From JBBWZH01 sp035544115 (lineage in GTDB: Bacteria > Actinomycetota > Actinomycetes > Mycobacteriales > CADCTP01): a stretch of 64,000 nucleotides of DNA. Location: assembly GCA_963714145.1 (NCBI GenBank), contig OY970235.1, forward strand, positions 1,054,001 through 1,118,000, read 5' to 3'. Of this stretch, positions 41,932 through 50,677 are shown piece by piece. Numbering within the stretch: position 1 is the stretch's first letter; each line of letters opens with the position of its first letter. The notes below the pieces were generated by a model. That model was not told the origin of the DNA. It did no database searches and saw only the letters and a list, made by a program, of their open reading frames with translations. Made by a program: the position numbers and the translations under genes.

Positions 41932-42780
41932 TCAGCCGCGGGCGGCGGTCAGCCGGTACCGGAGCCGGAACGGGAGCCGGGCCAGCATGCTGCCGGCCAT
42001 CGCGTCCCGGCCGACCAGGTAGCGGGGCCGTGGCCGGGGGTGGGTGAGCGCGTTCGCGATCACCCCGGCGGCCACCGCGGCCGGCATCCCGCGCTGCTCG
42101 GCCCGCGCGGCGGTCTTCCGCACCTGGGTGAGCTGCTTGGCGTACCGCTCGGCCGCACCGGCCGGCATCGAAGCCAGGATCTCGTCGCTGCGCGCGGCGC
42201 CACGCTGCCAGATCGGGGTGGCGATCGCGCCCGGCTCGATCAGCACCACCCGGATGCCCCAGGGCGCCAGCTCGGCCCGCAACGTGTCGGACAGGCCGAC
42301 CAGGCCGAACTTGGACGTGCTGTACGCGCCCAGCAGCGGGCCGGCGATCCGGCCGCCGATCGAGCCGATCATCAGGATCCGGCCGGGCGGGTCGGCGGCC
42401 GCCCGCAGCGCCGGCAGCATGGCCTGGGTGACCGCGAGCTGGCCGAGCAGGTTGACCTCCAGCTGCTCGCGCAGCACCGCGATCGGCAGGTACTCCAGCG
42501 GCCCGGGCAGCGCGACACCGGCGTTGTTCACCAGCGCGTCCAGCGGGCCGGCCGCGGTCACCTGCTCGCCGGCGGCGGCCACCGCGGCCGGGTCGGTGAT
42601 GTCCAGCCGCAGCACGCTGACCTTGTCGCCGTATTCGGCGGCCAACCGGTCGGCGTCGGCGTCCGACCGGACCCCGGCCCAGACCCGGTAGCCGCGGCCG
42701 ACCAGCTCGGCCACGGTCGCCGCCCCGATCCCGGTGGACGCACCGGTCACCACCGCTGATTTCGTATGTTCTCTGGTCAC
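41932..42780 (-). CDS. Short-chain dehydrogenase/reductase
   Basis: A 282-residue classical SDR from GTG 42780. Motifs: VTGASTGIGAAT, VNNAGVALPG, IGSIGGRIAG with catalytic Ser, and YSTSKFGLVGLSD with the YxxxK catalytic pair. The sequence LEVNLLGQLAVTQAMLP and C-terminal PRPRYLVGRDAM suggest a retinol-dehydrogenase/ketoreductase-like group. The start overlaps the stop of the alpha/beta hydrolase upstream by GTGA, so the two are translationally coupled and may act on the same substrate. Confidence 0.92.
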   Translation of the reverse strand: MTREHTKSAVVTGASTGIGAATVAELVGRGYRVWAGVRSDADADRLAAEYGDKVSVLRLDITDPAAVAAAGEQVTAAGPLDALVNNAGVALPGPLEYLPIAVLREQLEVNLLGQLAVTQAMLPALRAAADPPGRILMIGSIGGRIAGPLLGAYSTSKFGLVGLSDTLRAELAPWGIRVVLIEPGAIATPIWQRGAARSDEILASMPAGAAERYAKQLTQVRKTAARAEQRGMPAAVAAGVIANALTHPRPRPRYLVGRDAMAGSMLARLPFRLRYRLTAARG

Positions 42781-43574
42781 GCCGGCATCTTGCCATCCGG
42801 ACCGGCCGGAAGATCGCGAAGGAGGCTCAGGACGGCCGTCGGGTCCTGTACGTGTGCGTTGTGCCCCAATCCGGGGAGCTGCACCGGGTCGGCCGGCAGC
42901 GCCCGCAGGTCCGGCGCCGAGACCAGGGTGTCGTGCTCGCCGCGGGCCCACCTGATCGGTGCCCGGGCGGCGGCGAGCAGCCCGGGCAGGTCCGGCGGCC
43001 CGACCCCGAACGCGGCCGGGTCCAGCGCGAGCCGCCACCGGCCGCCCTGCTCGACCACGCCGGCCCGGGCGGCCGGGTCGGTGGCGTCCACCAGGCCGGC
43101 CAGCCCGCTCACCCGCAGGTGCCGGCCGACCGCCTCGCCCGCCGTGTCGAACCAGCTCACCGGCCGCTCGGCCAGCGCGGCGGTACGGGCGGCGTCGTCC
43201 GCGCTCCACCGCACCTTCACCCCGAGCGCGACCACGGCCCTGACCCGGACGCCGAACCAGCCGCTGGCCAGCACCACGCCGAGCGCCCCGCCGAAGGAGT
43301 GACCGAGCACGACCAGGTCCGCACCGGCCGGCAGTTGCGCGGCGACGGCGGCCGCCACCGACCCGTACGAGTAGGCCGGCAGCCGGCGTGAGCCGCCGTG
43401 GCCGGGCAGGTCCGGCGCCAGCCACCGGCCGGGCCAGTGGTCGCCGACCCGCGTGAGCAGGCCGTCCCACACCTCGCCGGTGGCACCGAGCCCGTGCAGC
43501 AGCACCAGCACCGGCCCGGTGTCGGCGCCGCCGCGGCGCATCCGCAGCTCATCGCGATCCAGCCAGACGCGCAC
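42777..43574 (-). CDS. Alpha/beta hydrolase
   Basis: A 265-residue alpha/beta-fold hydrolase from GTG 43574. The oxyanion region LLHGLGATGEVW, nucleophile elbow LGHSFGGALG (Ser near residue 92), Asp in WARGEHDTLVSAPD and His in LPGLGHNAHVQDP make a complete Ser-Asp-His triad. It should hydrolyse an ester or similar bond; the substrate is unknown. It overlaps the SDR gene downstream, and the pair follows the VC0807-like membrane protein gene by 63 bp on the same strand. Confidence 0.92.
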   Translation of the reverse strand: MRVWLDRDELRMRRGGADTGPVLVLLHGLGATGEVWDGLLTRVGDHWPGRWLAPDLPGHGGSRRLPAYSYGSVAAAVAAQLPAGADLVVLGHSFGGALGVVLASGWFGVRVRAVVALGVKVRWSADDAARTAALAERPVSWFDTAGEAVGRHLRVSGLAGLVDATDPAARAGVVEQGGRWRLALDPAAFGVGPPDLPGLLAAARAPIRWARGEHDTLVSAPDLRALPADPVQLPGLGHNAHVQDPTAVLSLLRDLPAGPDGKMPA

Positions 43575-43637
43575 GGTCCGATCATCGCAGCCGGCCCGGC
43601 CCCGGGTTCGGCCCAGGCGGGTTCGGCGCGGTCGGGC

Positions 43638-44528
43638 TCAGCTGGTCGCGGGGCCCCAGCGCAGGGTGTAGCCCTCGCCGTGCAGGGTGCGGCGGAACCA
43701 GGTGTAGGAGAGGTAGACGGCGATCGCGACGATCGTGAACGAGCCGACCGTGCGGGCCAGCAGGATGCCGCCGAGCGAGGACGACAACAGCGCCCACAGC
43801 GCCGTGCTCCCGTTGGCGATGTTGACCAGTGCCCAGAGCACGGTGATCCGGGAGAAGATCTTGATGATCGCGGTGCGGTCCAGCACGTGGGCGGGCAGCG
43901 GGCAGACGTCGGCGGCCAACCGGCGGGCCAGCGGCCGGCCGAGCCGGACCGAGAGCAGGAACATCGCGGCGACGGCGAAGTTGCCCAGCGTCGGTTGCAG
44001 GAAGTAGAGGAACGCGTTGTTGGTGGCGAGCGAGATGCCGGTGCGCAGCGTGAGCATCACGGTGGCGATCGTCAGCAGCGCCGGCACCTGCCCGCCGCGC
44101 AGCAGCCGGACGATGATCACCAAGTACGACCAGGCCAGCGCGGCGATCAGCCCGCTACGCAGCCCGTGCAACTGGAACAGCAGGTAGAACAGGCCGAGCG
44201 GGATCAGGGTGGCCTCGGCGATGCGCAGCCCGCCGTGCCGCAGCAGTTCGCTGATCGGCGGCAGGTGCAGCGCGTGCCGCACCGCCTCGGCACCGGCCGG
44301 CCCGGCAACCACGCCGCCCTGCCGGGCCGCCGGCTGGGCCGGCGGTTCGATAGGCCGCTCGAGGACGGCGACCGCTCCCGGCGTAGCCGTCGGAACGGGA
44401 CCTGGCGGGCGGGCTGGATTCGGCGGGTGGGCGGAGCTGTCCGGCACTGACTGCGCCTGCATCTGGTCTCCCATCGAGCCGGACGTCCCGCCGCTGTTAC
44501 GTACGGCACGTCCGGTTGCTTGGTTCAT
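43638..44528 (-). CDS. VC0807-like membrane protein
   Basis: A 296-residue integral membrane protein. The first 85 residues are Pro/Ala-rich and cytoplasmic. Six hydrophobic segments follow, starting at LRIAEATLIPLGLFYLLFQL. The pattern (GLRSGLIAALAWSYLVIIVR; RTGISLATNNAFLYFLQPTL; FSRITVLWALVNIANG) matches the VC0807 family, of unknown function. The start is ATG 44528. It heads a three-gene minus-strand run with the hydrolase and SDR. Confidence 0.85.
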   Translation of the reverse strand: MNQATGRAVRNSGGTSGSMGDQMQAQSVPDSSAHPPNPARPPGPVPTATPGAVAVLERPIEPPAQPAARQGGVVAGPAGAEAVRHALHLPPISELLRHGGLRIAEATLIPLGLFYLLFQLHGLRSGLIAALAWSYLVIIVRLLRGGQVPALLTIATVMLTLRTGISLATNNAFLYFLQPTLGNFAVAAMFLLSVRLGRPLARRLAADVCPLPAHVLDRTAIIKIFSRITVLWALVNIANGSTALWALLSSSLGGILLARTVGSFTIVAIAVYLSYTWFRRTLHGEGYTLRWGPATS

Positions 44529-44715
44529 CCGGCGCCAGTTAGGACCGGCCGGGACCCACCGCGAGCTGTCCCGGTCACTGAGCCACTACGTCGGTGGGCG
44601 AGCACGGCTGAGGGTTTCCAGACCCAGCGACCCGAGTCGCACCCGACGGCCGGGCGCCGAGGCCAGGCCACTTCCGTGCTCCGGGCCCGAATCGTGCGTG
44701 CCGGGACGTACGGGC

Positions 44716-44888
44716 ACATCATCGGCAACGTGACGGCGCTCGGGGCCACTGGGCGCGGCGGCGATGACGTCGACAGCCTGCAGGGCGCCGTCAGCTTCGA
44801 GATCGTCTCAACCGTGCTGGAGATCCCGGCCGCCGTGCTGGCGGTCCTGGTGGTGCGTCGCATCACCATGGCCTACGCCCGGCTGTAG
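44716..44888 (+). pseudogene. Remnant of a DUF4328 membrane protein
   Basis: The open frame ends in residues resembling the C-terminal half of DUF4328 proteins: HIIGNVTALGATG, then VDSLQGAV and a final membrane helix with VLEIPAAVLAVLVVRRITM. The usual four-helix N-terminal part is absent, and sequence upstream of about 44700 reads as unrelated low-complexity DNA. I read it as a 5'-truncated leftover between the VC0807 gene and the DUF1116 operon. A new short gene using ATG codons near 44520 is possible but less likely. Confidence 0.55.
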
Positions 44889-44947
44889 ACCCCGGCGCCG
44901 GACCGACCGGCACCGGTGGTGGCGCAGTGCCGCGGTCTGCCGTCGGC

Positions 44948-46207
44948 TCAGCCGTAGCGCTCGGTCCAGGCGGTGGCGGCGGAGTCGAAGCAGGGGAGTG
45001 GGGCGCGCAGGATGCCGGCGCCGATCTGGCCGCCGCCGCGGCCGGCCAGGCCGCCGTCGATGACCGGCTGGATGCCGGTCGCCAGGACGCGGAAGACGTC
45101 GATGCCGACCGGGGTGCCGCGGAAGCCGAGGTAGGGGATGCGGTATTCGGGGTGTTCGGCGACGGTGATCTCGTACATGCGCTCGTTCATCGCGACCATC
45201 GCGGCCGGGCTGCCGCCCTGGTACTGCTGCAGGGCGAACGCGGCGGCCTGGGCGAAGCCGCCCAGGCCGGTCGTCTCGGTGATGTGGCTCTCGCCGCCCA
45301 TCCACTCGATGTCGGCCTCGGTGTAGCCGTCGAACAGCCGGCAGTCGAGGTCCGGCAGCGGGCCGCGGAACCAGGCGTCGCCCAGGCCGCTGACCCGGAT
45401 GCCGAATTCCGTGCAGCTGATGCTCATCGCGGTGACGACGCTGCTGAACGGGACGTTCCGGGCGGCGTCGGCGGCGACCTTCGCCGCGGCCATCGACAGC
45501 CGCAGGAACGTGTAGTCGTTCGCGGCCAGGAAGCCGAACGCGGACTGGGCCGCGGCGAGCTCGCCCTCGGCGGCCATGTCCAGCAGCGCGGGGGTGATCG
45601 CCTTGGCGAACAGCGTGGTGGCCGCGGTGTTGCGGGAGTGCAGCTCGTCGCCCATCCGCAGCGCCCGGCCGATCAGCGGGGTCAGCGGCACGCCGCCGAG
45701 CCGCGCGGTGGCCTCGGCCAGCACCGGGCCGAGCCGGTCGCGCAGGAAGTCCAGCCCGGCGGCCACGTCCGCGTCGTACCGGCCGTAGTTCAGCCGGTAC
45801 CGGGACTCGCCCTCGTACAGGTTGCAGTAGCCGCGCTGGCCGGTGTTGGCGTCCTCGACGACGAAGACCGGCATCGACGCGGTGTAGACGCCGGCGACCG
45901 AGCCGACGCAGCCGTGGTCGTGGGTACCGCCGAGCCTGATCCGGCCGGCCGTCAGCGCGGCGTCCGCGTCGGCTGGGCCGGCCGCGAGGCCCTCGTAGAC
46001 GGCGGCCGACATGATCGCGTGCCGCTGGCCGCCGACGTACCCGGCCCAGGGCAGCGGCGGCCCGGACGTCAGGATCGTGGCCGGTGTCATCGCGGGCACC
46101 ACCGCGCCGGCCGGCTGGACGTCGACCAGCACCGGCGCCGCGGCGCACATCCGCCGGGCCGCCTCGGTGTTCGCCGCGGCGCGCCGGTCGAGGACGGCGG
46201 TCACCAC
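44948..46207 (-). CDS. DUF1116 protein (YlbE/AllG-like)
   Basis: A 419-residue protein of the DUF1116 family. Signature stretches include PLPWAGYVGGQRHAIMSAAV, GRALRMGDELHSRNTAAT, ISCTEFGIRVSG and AAFALQQYQGGSPAAM. In enteric bacteria the family member (YlbE/AllG) is a subunit of the oxamate carbamoyltransferase made with FdrA and AllH-type proteins. Neither partner is encoded in this window. Here the gene overlaps the glutamine-synthetase-like gene (its GTG 46207 or 46204 lies before that gene's stop at 46201), so the two are one operon. A role in carbamoyl or amide nitrogen metabolism is an inference. Confidence 0.88.
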   Translation of the reverse strand: MVTAVLDRRAAANTEAARRMCAAAPVLVDVQPAGAVVPAMTPATILTSGPPLPWAGYVGGQRHAIMSAAVYEGLAAGPADADAALTAGRIRLGGTHDHGCVGSVAGVYTASMPVFVVEDANTGQRGYCNLYEGESRYRLNYGRYDADVAAGLDFLRDRLGPVLAEATARLGGVPLTPLIGRALRMGDELHSRNTAATTLFAKAITPALLDMAAEGELAAAQSAFGFLAANDYTFLRLSMAAAKVAADAARNVPFSSVVTAMSISCTEFGIRVSGLGDAWFRGPLPDLDCRLFDGYTEADIEWMGGESHITETTGLGGFAQAAAFALQQYQGGSPAAMVAMNERMYEITVAEHPEYRIPYLGFRGTPVGIDVFRVLATGIQPVIDGGLAGRGGGQIGAGILRAPLPCFDSAATAWTERYG

Positions 46208-47559
46208 AGCTCCAGGTAGCGGTCCCGCTCCCAGTCACCGACCACGGTGTTGTACTCCAGCCATTCGGCGGCCTTGTAGTCGGCGTAGCCGGTGTGTACC
46301 GCGGTGCCGAGCACCTCGGCCATCAGCTCGTCCCGGCGGAACGCCTCGACCGCGGCGCCCAGGTCGGTCGGCAGCCGGTGCACGCCGTCGGCGGCCAGCC
46401 GCGCCTCGGACCGGCTGTAGGTGTCGTAGTTGACCGGCTCACCCGGCTTCAGCCCCTGCCGGATCCCGTCCAGGCCGGCGGCCAGCGTGAGCGCGGCGCC
46501 CAGGTGGAAGTTCACCGCGCTGTCCGCGACCCTGACCTCCAGGCAGCGCCGGTTCGCCGGCAGCCGGCACATCAGCGTCCGGTTGTTGTGCCCGTAGGCG
46601 CGGTAGACCGGGGCCCAAGAGATCTCGTTCATCAGCCCGCGCGGCAGCAGCCGCTTGTACGAGTTCACGGTCGGCGCCAGCACCGCGGTCAGCGCGGCGC
46701 CGTGGGCCAACACCCCGGCGGTGAACTGCAGCGCGAGGTCGGAGTACGGGTCCGGGCCGGGCCGGGCGAACAGGTTGGTCCCGGTGTCCAGGTCGGCCAG
46801 GCTGACGTTGAAGTGCGCCCCGGAGCCGAACGAGGCCTGGAACGGCTTGGGCATGAACGTGGCCACGCAGCCCAGCGTCCGGGCCACGTGCTTGCACATC
46901 AGCCGGAACAGCAGCATCCGGTCCGCGCTGGCGACCACGTCGGTGAAGCCGAAGTCGAACTCGTACTGGCCGGCGCCGCCCTCGTGGTCGAACGAGTAGA
47001 CGTCCCAGCCCAGCTCGTCCAGGTAGCTGACCATCGGCTCCAGGAACCCGTCGGCCAGCATCGTGGTCTCCAGGTCGTAGCCGCGGGTCGGCACGTTCAC
47101 GCTGTCCTGCGGGACGAACGGCGCCAGCCCCCCGTCCGGGCCGCGGCGCAGCACGTACACCTCGGGCTCGACGCCGAGGTCGCAGCGGAAGCCGAGGTCG
47201 GCCGCGGCGGCCGCCTGCCGCTGCAGGATGTGCCGGAAGTCGAACGGGTACGGCCGGCCGCCGCGGTAGAGGTTGACCGGGGCGATCGCGTAGCGGTGGT
47301 CCCAGGGCAGCACGGTGACCGCGTCGAGGTCGGGGATCGCGCTGCACTCGTCCTCGTTCGGGCCGAGGTCGCCCATGCCCTCCAGCGCGCCGACGGTGTA
47401 GAGCTCGGACCCGGCGGCGGCGTCGGCGAGGTGCCCGATCGGCACCGCCTTGGCCTTGGGCACGCCGTGGATGTCGGTGTACGCGCCGAAGAAGTAGCGC
47501 ACGCCCGCGTCGGCCAGCCGGCGCTGCACGCCGGCCACGAGCTCGCCTGCTTCGGTCAT
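46201..47559 (-). CDS. Type III glutamine synthetase-like ligase
   Basis: A 452-residue ATP-dependent glutamate-amine ligase of the glutamine synthetase superfamily. Conserved metal and substrate residues are in place: Glu in LGVEPEVYVL, HEGGAGQYEFDF with two Glu, GSGAHFNVSL with His, NSYKRLLP with Arg, and NRRCLEVRVADS with the Glu-Arg pair. The length and motifs fit the type III group (GlnT-like), several of which ligate amines such as methylamine rather than ammonia. ATG 47559 fits the family; an in-frame ATG 15 codons upstream lacks support. It is divergent from the Lrp gene at 47690 across 130 bp. Confidence 0.9.
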   Translation of the reverse strand: MTEAGELVAGVQRRLADAGVRYFFGAYTDIHGVPKAKAVPIGHLADAAAGSELYTVGALEGMGDLGPNEDECSAIPDLDAVTVLPWDHRYAIAPVNLYRGGRPYPFDFRHILQRQAAAAADLGFRCDLGVEPEVYVLRRGPDGGLAPFVPQDSVNVPTRGYDLETTMLADGFLEPMVSYLDELGWDVYSFDHEGGAGQYEFDFGFTDVVASADRMLLFRLMCKHVARTLGCVATFMPKPFQASFGSGAHFNVSLADLDTGTNLFARPGPDPYSDLALQFTAGVLAHGAALTAVLAPTVNSYKRLLPRGLMNEISWAPVYRAYGHNNRTLMCRLPANRRCLEVRVADSAVNFHLGAALTLAAGLDGIRQGLKPGEPVNYDTYSRSEARLAADGVHRLPTDLGAAVEAFRRDELMAEVLGTAVHTGYADYKAAEWLEYNTVVGDWERDRYLELW

Positions 47560-47689
47560 GTCGGCCCGCTCCCGATGCTCGTAAGGGCGTGCACAAGGCA
47601 TCACCGGGGGGTTCGGAAGTCAAGAGCGCTGGCGTCTGACGGTTCGAGCTTCGTATCATCTGGATATCCGAGGAACGGATCTCGATCTC

Positions 47690-48181
47690 ATGGCTGGTCA
47701 CCTGCGCCCATCCGGCGGCGCCGCGGAGAAGGTCGACGCGCTCGACCGGCGGATCGTCTGGTTCCTCCAGCAGGACGGCCGGATGAGCAACACCGAGATC
47801 GCCCGGCAGTTGAAGGTCACCGAGACGACGGTCCGCAAGCGGATCGGCGCGCTGGTGGGGGCCGGGCTGGTGACCGTGGTCGGGGTGCCCGATCCGGCCA
47901 TCGCCGGGCTCACCCTGTCCGCGATCATCGGTATCCGGGTGCACCTGAAGGCGATGCACCAGGTCTCCGAACAGCTGCGCGGCTACCCCGAGGTGCGCTA
48001 TGTCGGCCTGTCCACCGGCCGGTACGACATCATCGTCGAGGCCTTCTTCACCGACCAGGAGCACGTGCTGGAGTTCGTCACGAGCCGGCTCGGCGCGCTG
48101 GACGGGGTCACCGCGGTGGAGAGCTCGCTGATCCTCAAGGTGGTCAAATTCTCCTACGAGTGGGAGATCGAGCGCGAATAG
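47690..48181 (+). CDS. Lrp/AsnC-family transcriptional regulator (module A)
   Basis: A 163-residue Lrp/AsnC regulator: helix-turn-helix (NTEIARQLKVTETTVRKRIG) at residues 38-57, then the RAM/AsnC ligand-binding domain with LSTGRYDIIVEAFF. It should bind an amino acid or related amine and control the flanking operons. The gene is divergent from the ligase operon and precedes the M24 gene by 148 bp, which is a classic place for a local regulator. The C terminus KFSYEWEI is nearly the same as in the second Lrp at 63303, showing that the two are paralogues. A GGATATCC dyad lies in its leader at 47662-47669. Confidence 0.92.
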   Translation: MAGHLRPSGGAAEKVDALDRRIVWFLQQDGRMSNTEIARQLKVTETTVRKRIGALVGAGLVTVVGVPDPAIAGLTLSAIIGIRVHLKAMHQVSEQLRGYPEVRYVGLSTGRYDIIVEAFFTDQEHVLEFVTSRLGALDGVTAVESSLILKVVKFSYEWEIERE

Positions 48182-48242
48182 TAGAAGTTCGATTTCCGTA
48201 CGCTGGCCCTAGGTCAGCGGCGGAATTCGATCCGCTGAGCCA

Positions 48243-48279
48243 GATCTTCATTGACTCTCGAAGATCACGTCTTTAGCGT
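48243..48279 (+). promoter_or_regulatory. Candidate promoter with overlapping inverted repeat
   Basis: GATCTTC (48243-48249) and GAAGATC (48260-48266) form a perfect 7-bp inverted repeat 10 bp apart. TTGACT at 48251-48256 lies between the arms, and TAGCGT at 48274-48279 is 17 bp downstream, giving a promoter for the M24/ABC operon starting at 48330. The dyad over the -35 is a plausible operator for the Lrp regulator just upstream. Confidence 0.6.
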
Positions 48280-48329
48280 CCGGTCCGCTGCGCCGAAGGC
48301 CGGCGAGTCGTCTGCCCCTGGGAAGCGCC

Positions 48330-49628
48330 ATGGCCGGTGCGACCGTTCTCAATCCCGATCACGAGCTGGACGACGCGCTCGCGCTGCTGCACGACAGCGC
48401 CGTCCAACCGCTGGACCTCGGCGGCCGTGACCCCGCCTACCCCGACTTCACCCGGGCCGAGCACGCGCTGCGGTACGCCCGGTTGTCCGCCCTGCTCGAG
48501 GCGTACGACCTGGACGCGCTGGTGCTCACCCAGGAGGAGACGGTCCGCTACCTGACCGGCTACACCTCGGTGATCTGGGCCGTCGGGCGGTGGTTGCCCG
48601 GGGTGTTCATCGCGCCCCGGGACCCGCGCGACGCCGTGCTGGTGCCGTCCGCGTTCGACGTCGGGGCGGCCGAGGGCAGCTCCTGGGTCGGCCGGGTGGA
48701 CGGCCACCCGGACCCGGCCGGCATCCCCGACATCGTGCTCGGCCACCTGCGCCGGCTCGGCCTGCGGCTGGACCGGATCGGCATGGAGACCGGCGCCGGG
48801 TCGGTGGTGATGCTGCCCTGGCCGGTGGCGCAGGCGCTGGTGGCCGGGCTCGCCGGCCCGCCGGTGGACGCGACCCGGCTGGTCAGCGCGCTGCGGATGG
48901 TCAAGAGCCCGGCCGAGCTGGTCCGGATCCGGCGCGCGGTCACCGCCACCACCCGCGGCTACCGGGCCGCGCTGGAGGCGGCGAAGGCCGGGATGACCGA
49001 GCGGGAACTGGTCGCGGTGGCCACGTCGACCATGCACCGCGAGGGGGTGACCGCCGGCACCCGGCCGACGTTCCTCAACTGCGTGGCCGGCCGGGACCGC
49101 TACCCGATGGTCGACAGCCCCGCCTCGGACCGCCCGCTGGCCGCCGGCGACGTCGTCTTCCTGGACGGTGGCGGCGGCTGCGACGGCTACATGTCCGACA
49201 TCATCCGGCTGATCGCCGTCGGCGAGATCGGCCCGGCCGCCGAGGCGTTCGCCGAGACGGCCCGGATCGCGCTGGCCGCGGTGGTCGACGCGGTCCGGCC
49301 CGGGGTCCGGGCCGGCGAGCTGTTCGCAGCCGGCCAGGCGGTGTACGACGCGGCCGGGGTGGGGGCCTTCGGTGGTGGGCTGTCCGGGCACGGGATCGGC
49401 ATGGAGATCTGGGAGCGGCCGTTCGTCCGCGACCACAGCGCCGACCCGGTCGAGGACGTCGCGCTGCGGCCGGGGATGACGCTGTCGCTGGAGCCGATCC
49501 TGATGCCGTCCGACGACGCCGGCGTGGCCGGCGTCTTCGTGTTCGAGAACCAGATCCACGTCACCGCCGGCGGCGCCGAGGTGCTGTCCGCCGACCTGGA
49601 CGCCCGGCTGTGGCGGGCCCCCGCCTGA
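48330..49628 (+). CDS. M24-family hydrolase (Xaa-Pro peptidase/creatinase superfamily)
   Basis: A 432-residue protein. Residues 1-170 are the creatinase N-terminal domain, and 190-420 the pita-bread catalytic fold. The five metal ligands are kept: two Asp in DGGGGCDGYMSD, His in LSGHGIGMEI, Glu in TLSLEPIL and Glu in VFENQIHV. This means a true metal-dependent hydrolase, not creatinase itself, which lacks the metal site. Candidates include Xaa-Pro peptidase, ectoine-type hydrolase or another amidohydrolase. It is followed by a ribose-type ABC transporter and a creatininase, so its substrate is probably the compound imported. The start ATG 48330 follows the promoter at 48251. Confidence 0.88.
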   Translation: MAGATVLNPDHELDDALALLHDSAVQPLDLGGRDPAYPDFTRAEHALRYARLSALLEAYDLDALVLTQEETVRYLTGYTSVIWAVGRWLPGVFIAPRDPRDAVLVPSAFDVGAAEGSSWVGRVDGHPDPAGIPDIVLGHLRRLGLRLDRIGMETGAGSVVMLPWPVAQALVAGLAGPPVDATRLVSALRMVKSPAELVRIRRAVTATTRGYRAALEAAKAGMTERELVAVATSTMHREGVTAGTRPTFLNCVAGRDRYPMVDSPASDRPLAAGDVVFLDGGGGCDGYMSDIIRLIAVGEIGPAAEAFAETARIALAAVVDAVRPGVRAGELFAAGQAVYDAAGVGAFGGGLSGHGIGMEIWERPFVRDHSADPVEDVALRPGMTLSLEPILMPSDDAGVAGVFVFENQIHVTAGGAEVLSADLDARLWRAPA

Positions 49629-49711
49629 GCCGGTAGCAGCGCCCCGGCCGCCGTCCGACCGCCGCCCAACGTCGGGCTTGTCCCCGCTCCGCCCTGATCC
49701 GAGGAGTACCG

Positions 49712-50677
49712 ATGAAGCGCATCGTCACGTTGGCCGCGCTGGTGTCACTGGCCGGGTCGGCGCTGGCCGGCTGCGGCAGCGACAGCACCCCGGCCGCGCC
49801 CGGCGGCGGCACGGCCGCCCAGAAGATCACGTACGGCATTCCGTCGCCGCTGGCCACCGAGCCGGGCGAGCACAACATCAACCTCGGCATCACCTGCTAC
49901 GCCGACAAGACCGGCGGCAAGGTGATCACGCTGGACTCCAACCTGGACGTGAACAAGCAGATCTCCGACTTCGACAGCCTGATCGCGCAGGGCGCCAAGG
50001 TGCTGCCGTTCCTGGCGTTGGACCAGAAGGCGTTCACCGCGCCGTTCGCCCGGGCCAAGAAGGACGGCGTCACCGTGGTCGAGCTGTACAACGCGCAGTC
50101 GACCGCGCCCGGCTCGGTGTACGAGGACAGCCGCAAGGCCGGCGCGGACGCCACCGCCTACGTGGCGCAGCAGCGCCCGGGCGGGTCGAAGGCGCTGCTG
50201 ATCGGCGGGCCGCCGATCCCGGCGGTGACCGAGCGGATCGCCGGCTTCAAGGACGGCGCGGCCGCCGCCAAGATCACCGTGGTGGAGCAGGCCGACAACC
50301 TCAAGGACAACGTCAACGACGCCCGCACGCTGGCCGACGACCTGCTGACCAAGCACCCGGACGTGAACGTGATCTTCGGGTTCAACGACAACTCGGCGGT
50401 CGGCGCCGGGCTCGCGGTGAAGAGCCGGGGACTGAAGAACGTGCTGATCTTCGGCATCAACGGCACCCCGGAAGGCATCCAGGCGGTCAAGGACGGCACG
50501 ATCACCGCCACCTACGACGCCGACCAGTGGGGGATGGGCTACCGGGCCGCCGAGGCCGGCGCCAAGATCCAGGCCGGCCAGTCCGTCGCGCCGATCCCGC
50601 TGCCGTTCAAGCGCTGGGACGCCACGAACGCCAGCCAGTGGGTCGCCGCCGAGCAGCGCTGCGCCGCGGTGAAATGA
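49712..50677 (+). CDS. Ribose-type ABC transporter substrate-binding lipoprotein
   Basis: A 321-residue type I periplasmic-binding protein. The signal peptide ends in the lipobox LAGC (Cys near residue 21), so the protein is lipid-anchored outside the membrane. The fold is that of the RbsB/Peripla_BP_4 group, with NKQISDFDSLIAQGAKVLPF and FGFNDNSAVGAGLAV as typical segments. It should capture a sugar-like or polar nitrogen compound and hand it to the permease. The start ATG 49712 follows GAGGAG. It overlaps the permease gene by ATGA, in the order M24, SBP, permease, ATPase, creatininase. Confidence 0.92.
   Translation: MKRIVTLAALVSLAGSALAGCGSDSTPAAPGGGTAAQKITYGIPSPLATEPGEHNINLGITCYADKTGGKVITLDSNLDVNKQISDFDSLIAQGAKVLPFLALDQKAFTAPFARAKKDGVTVVELYNAQSTAPGSVYEDSRKAGADATAYVAQQRPGGSKALLIGGPPIPAVTERIAGFKDGAAAAKITVVEQADNLKDNVNDARTLADDLLTKHPDVNVIFGFNDNSAVGAGLAVKSRGLKNVLIFGINGTPEGIQAVKDGTITATYDADQWGMGYRAAEAGAKIQAGQSVAPIPLPFKRWDATNASQWVAAEQRCAAVK

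Noticed and set aside
48330..49628. Creatinase
   Set aside because: All five metal ligands of M24 peptidases are kept, while true creatinase lacks the metal site; the neighbouring creatininase alone is not enough.
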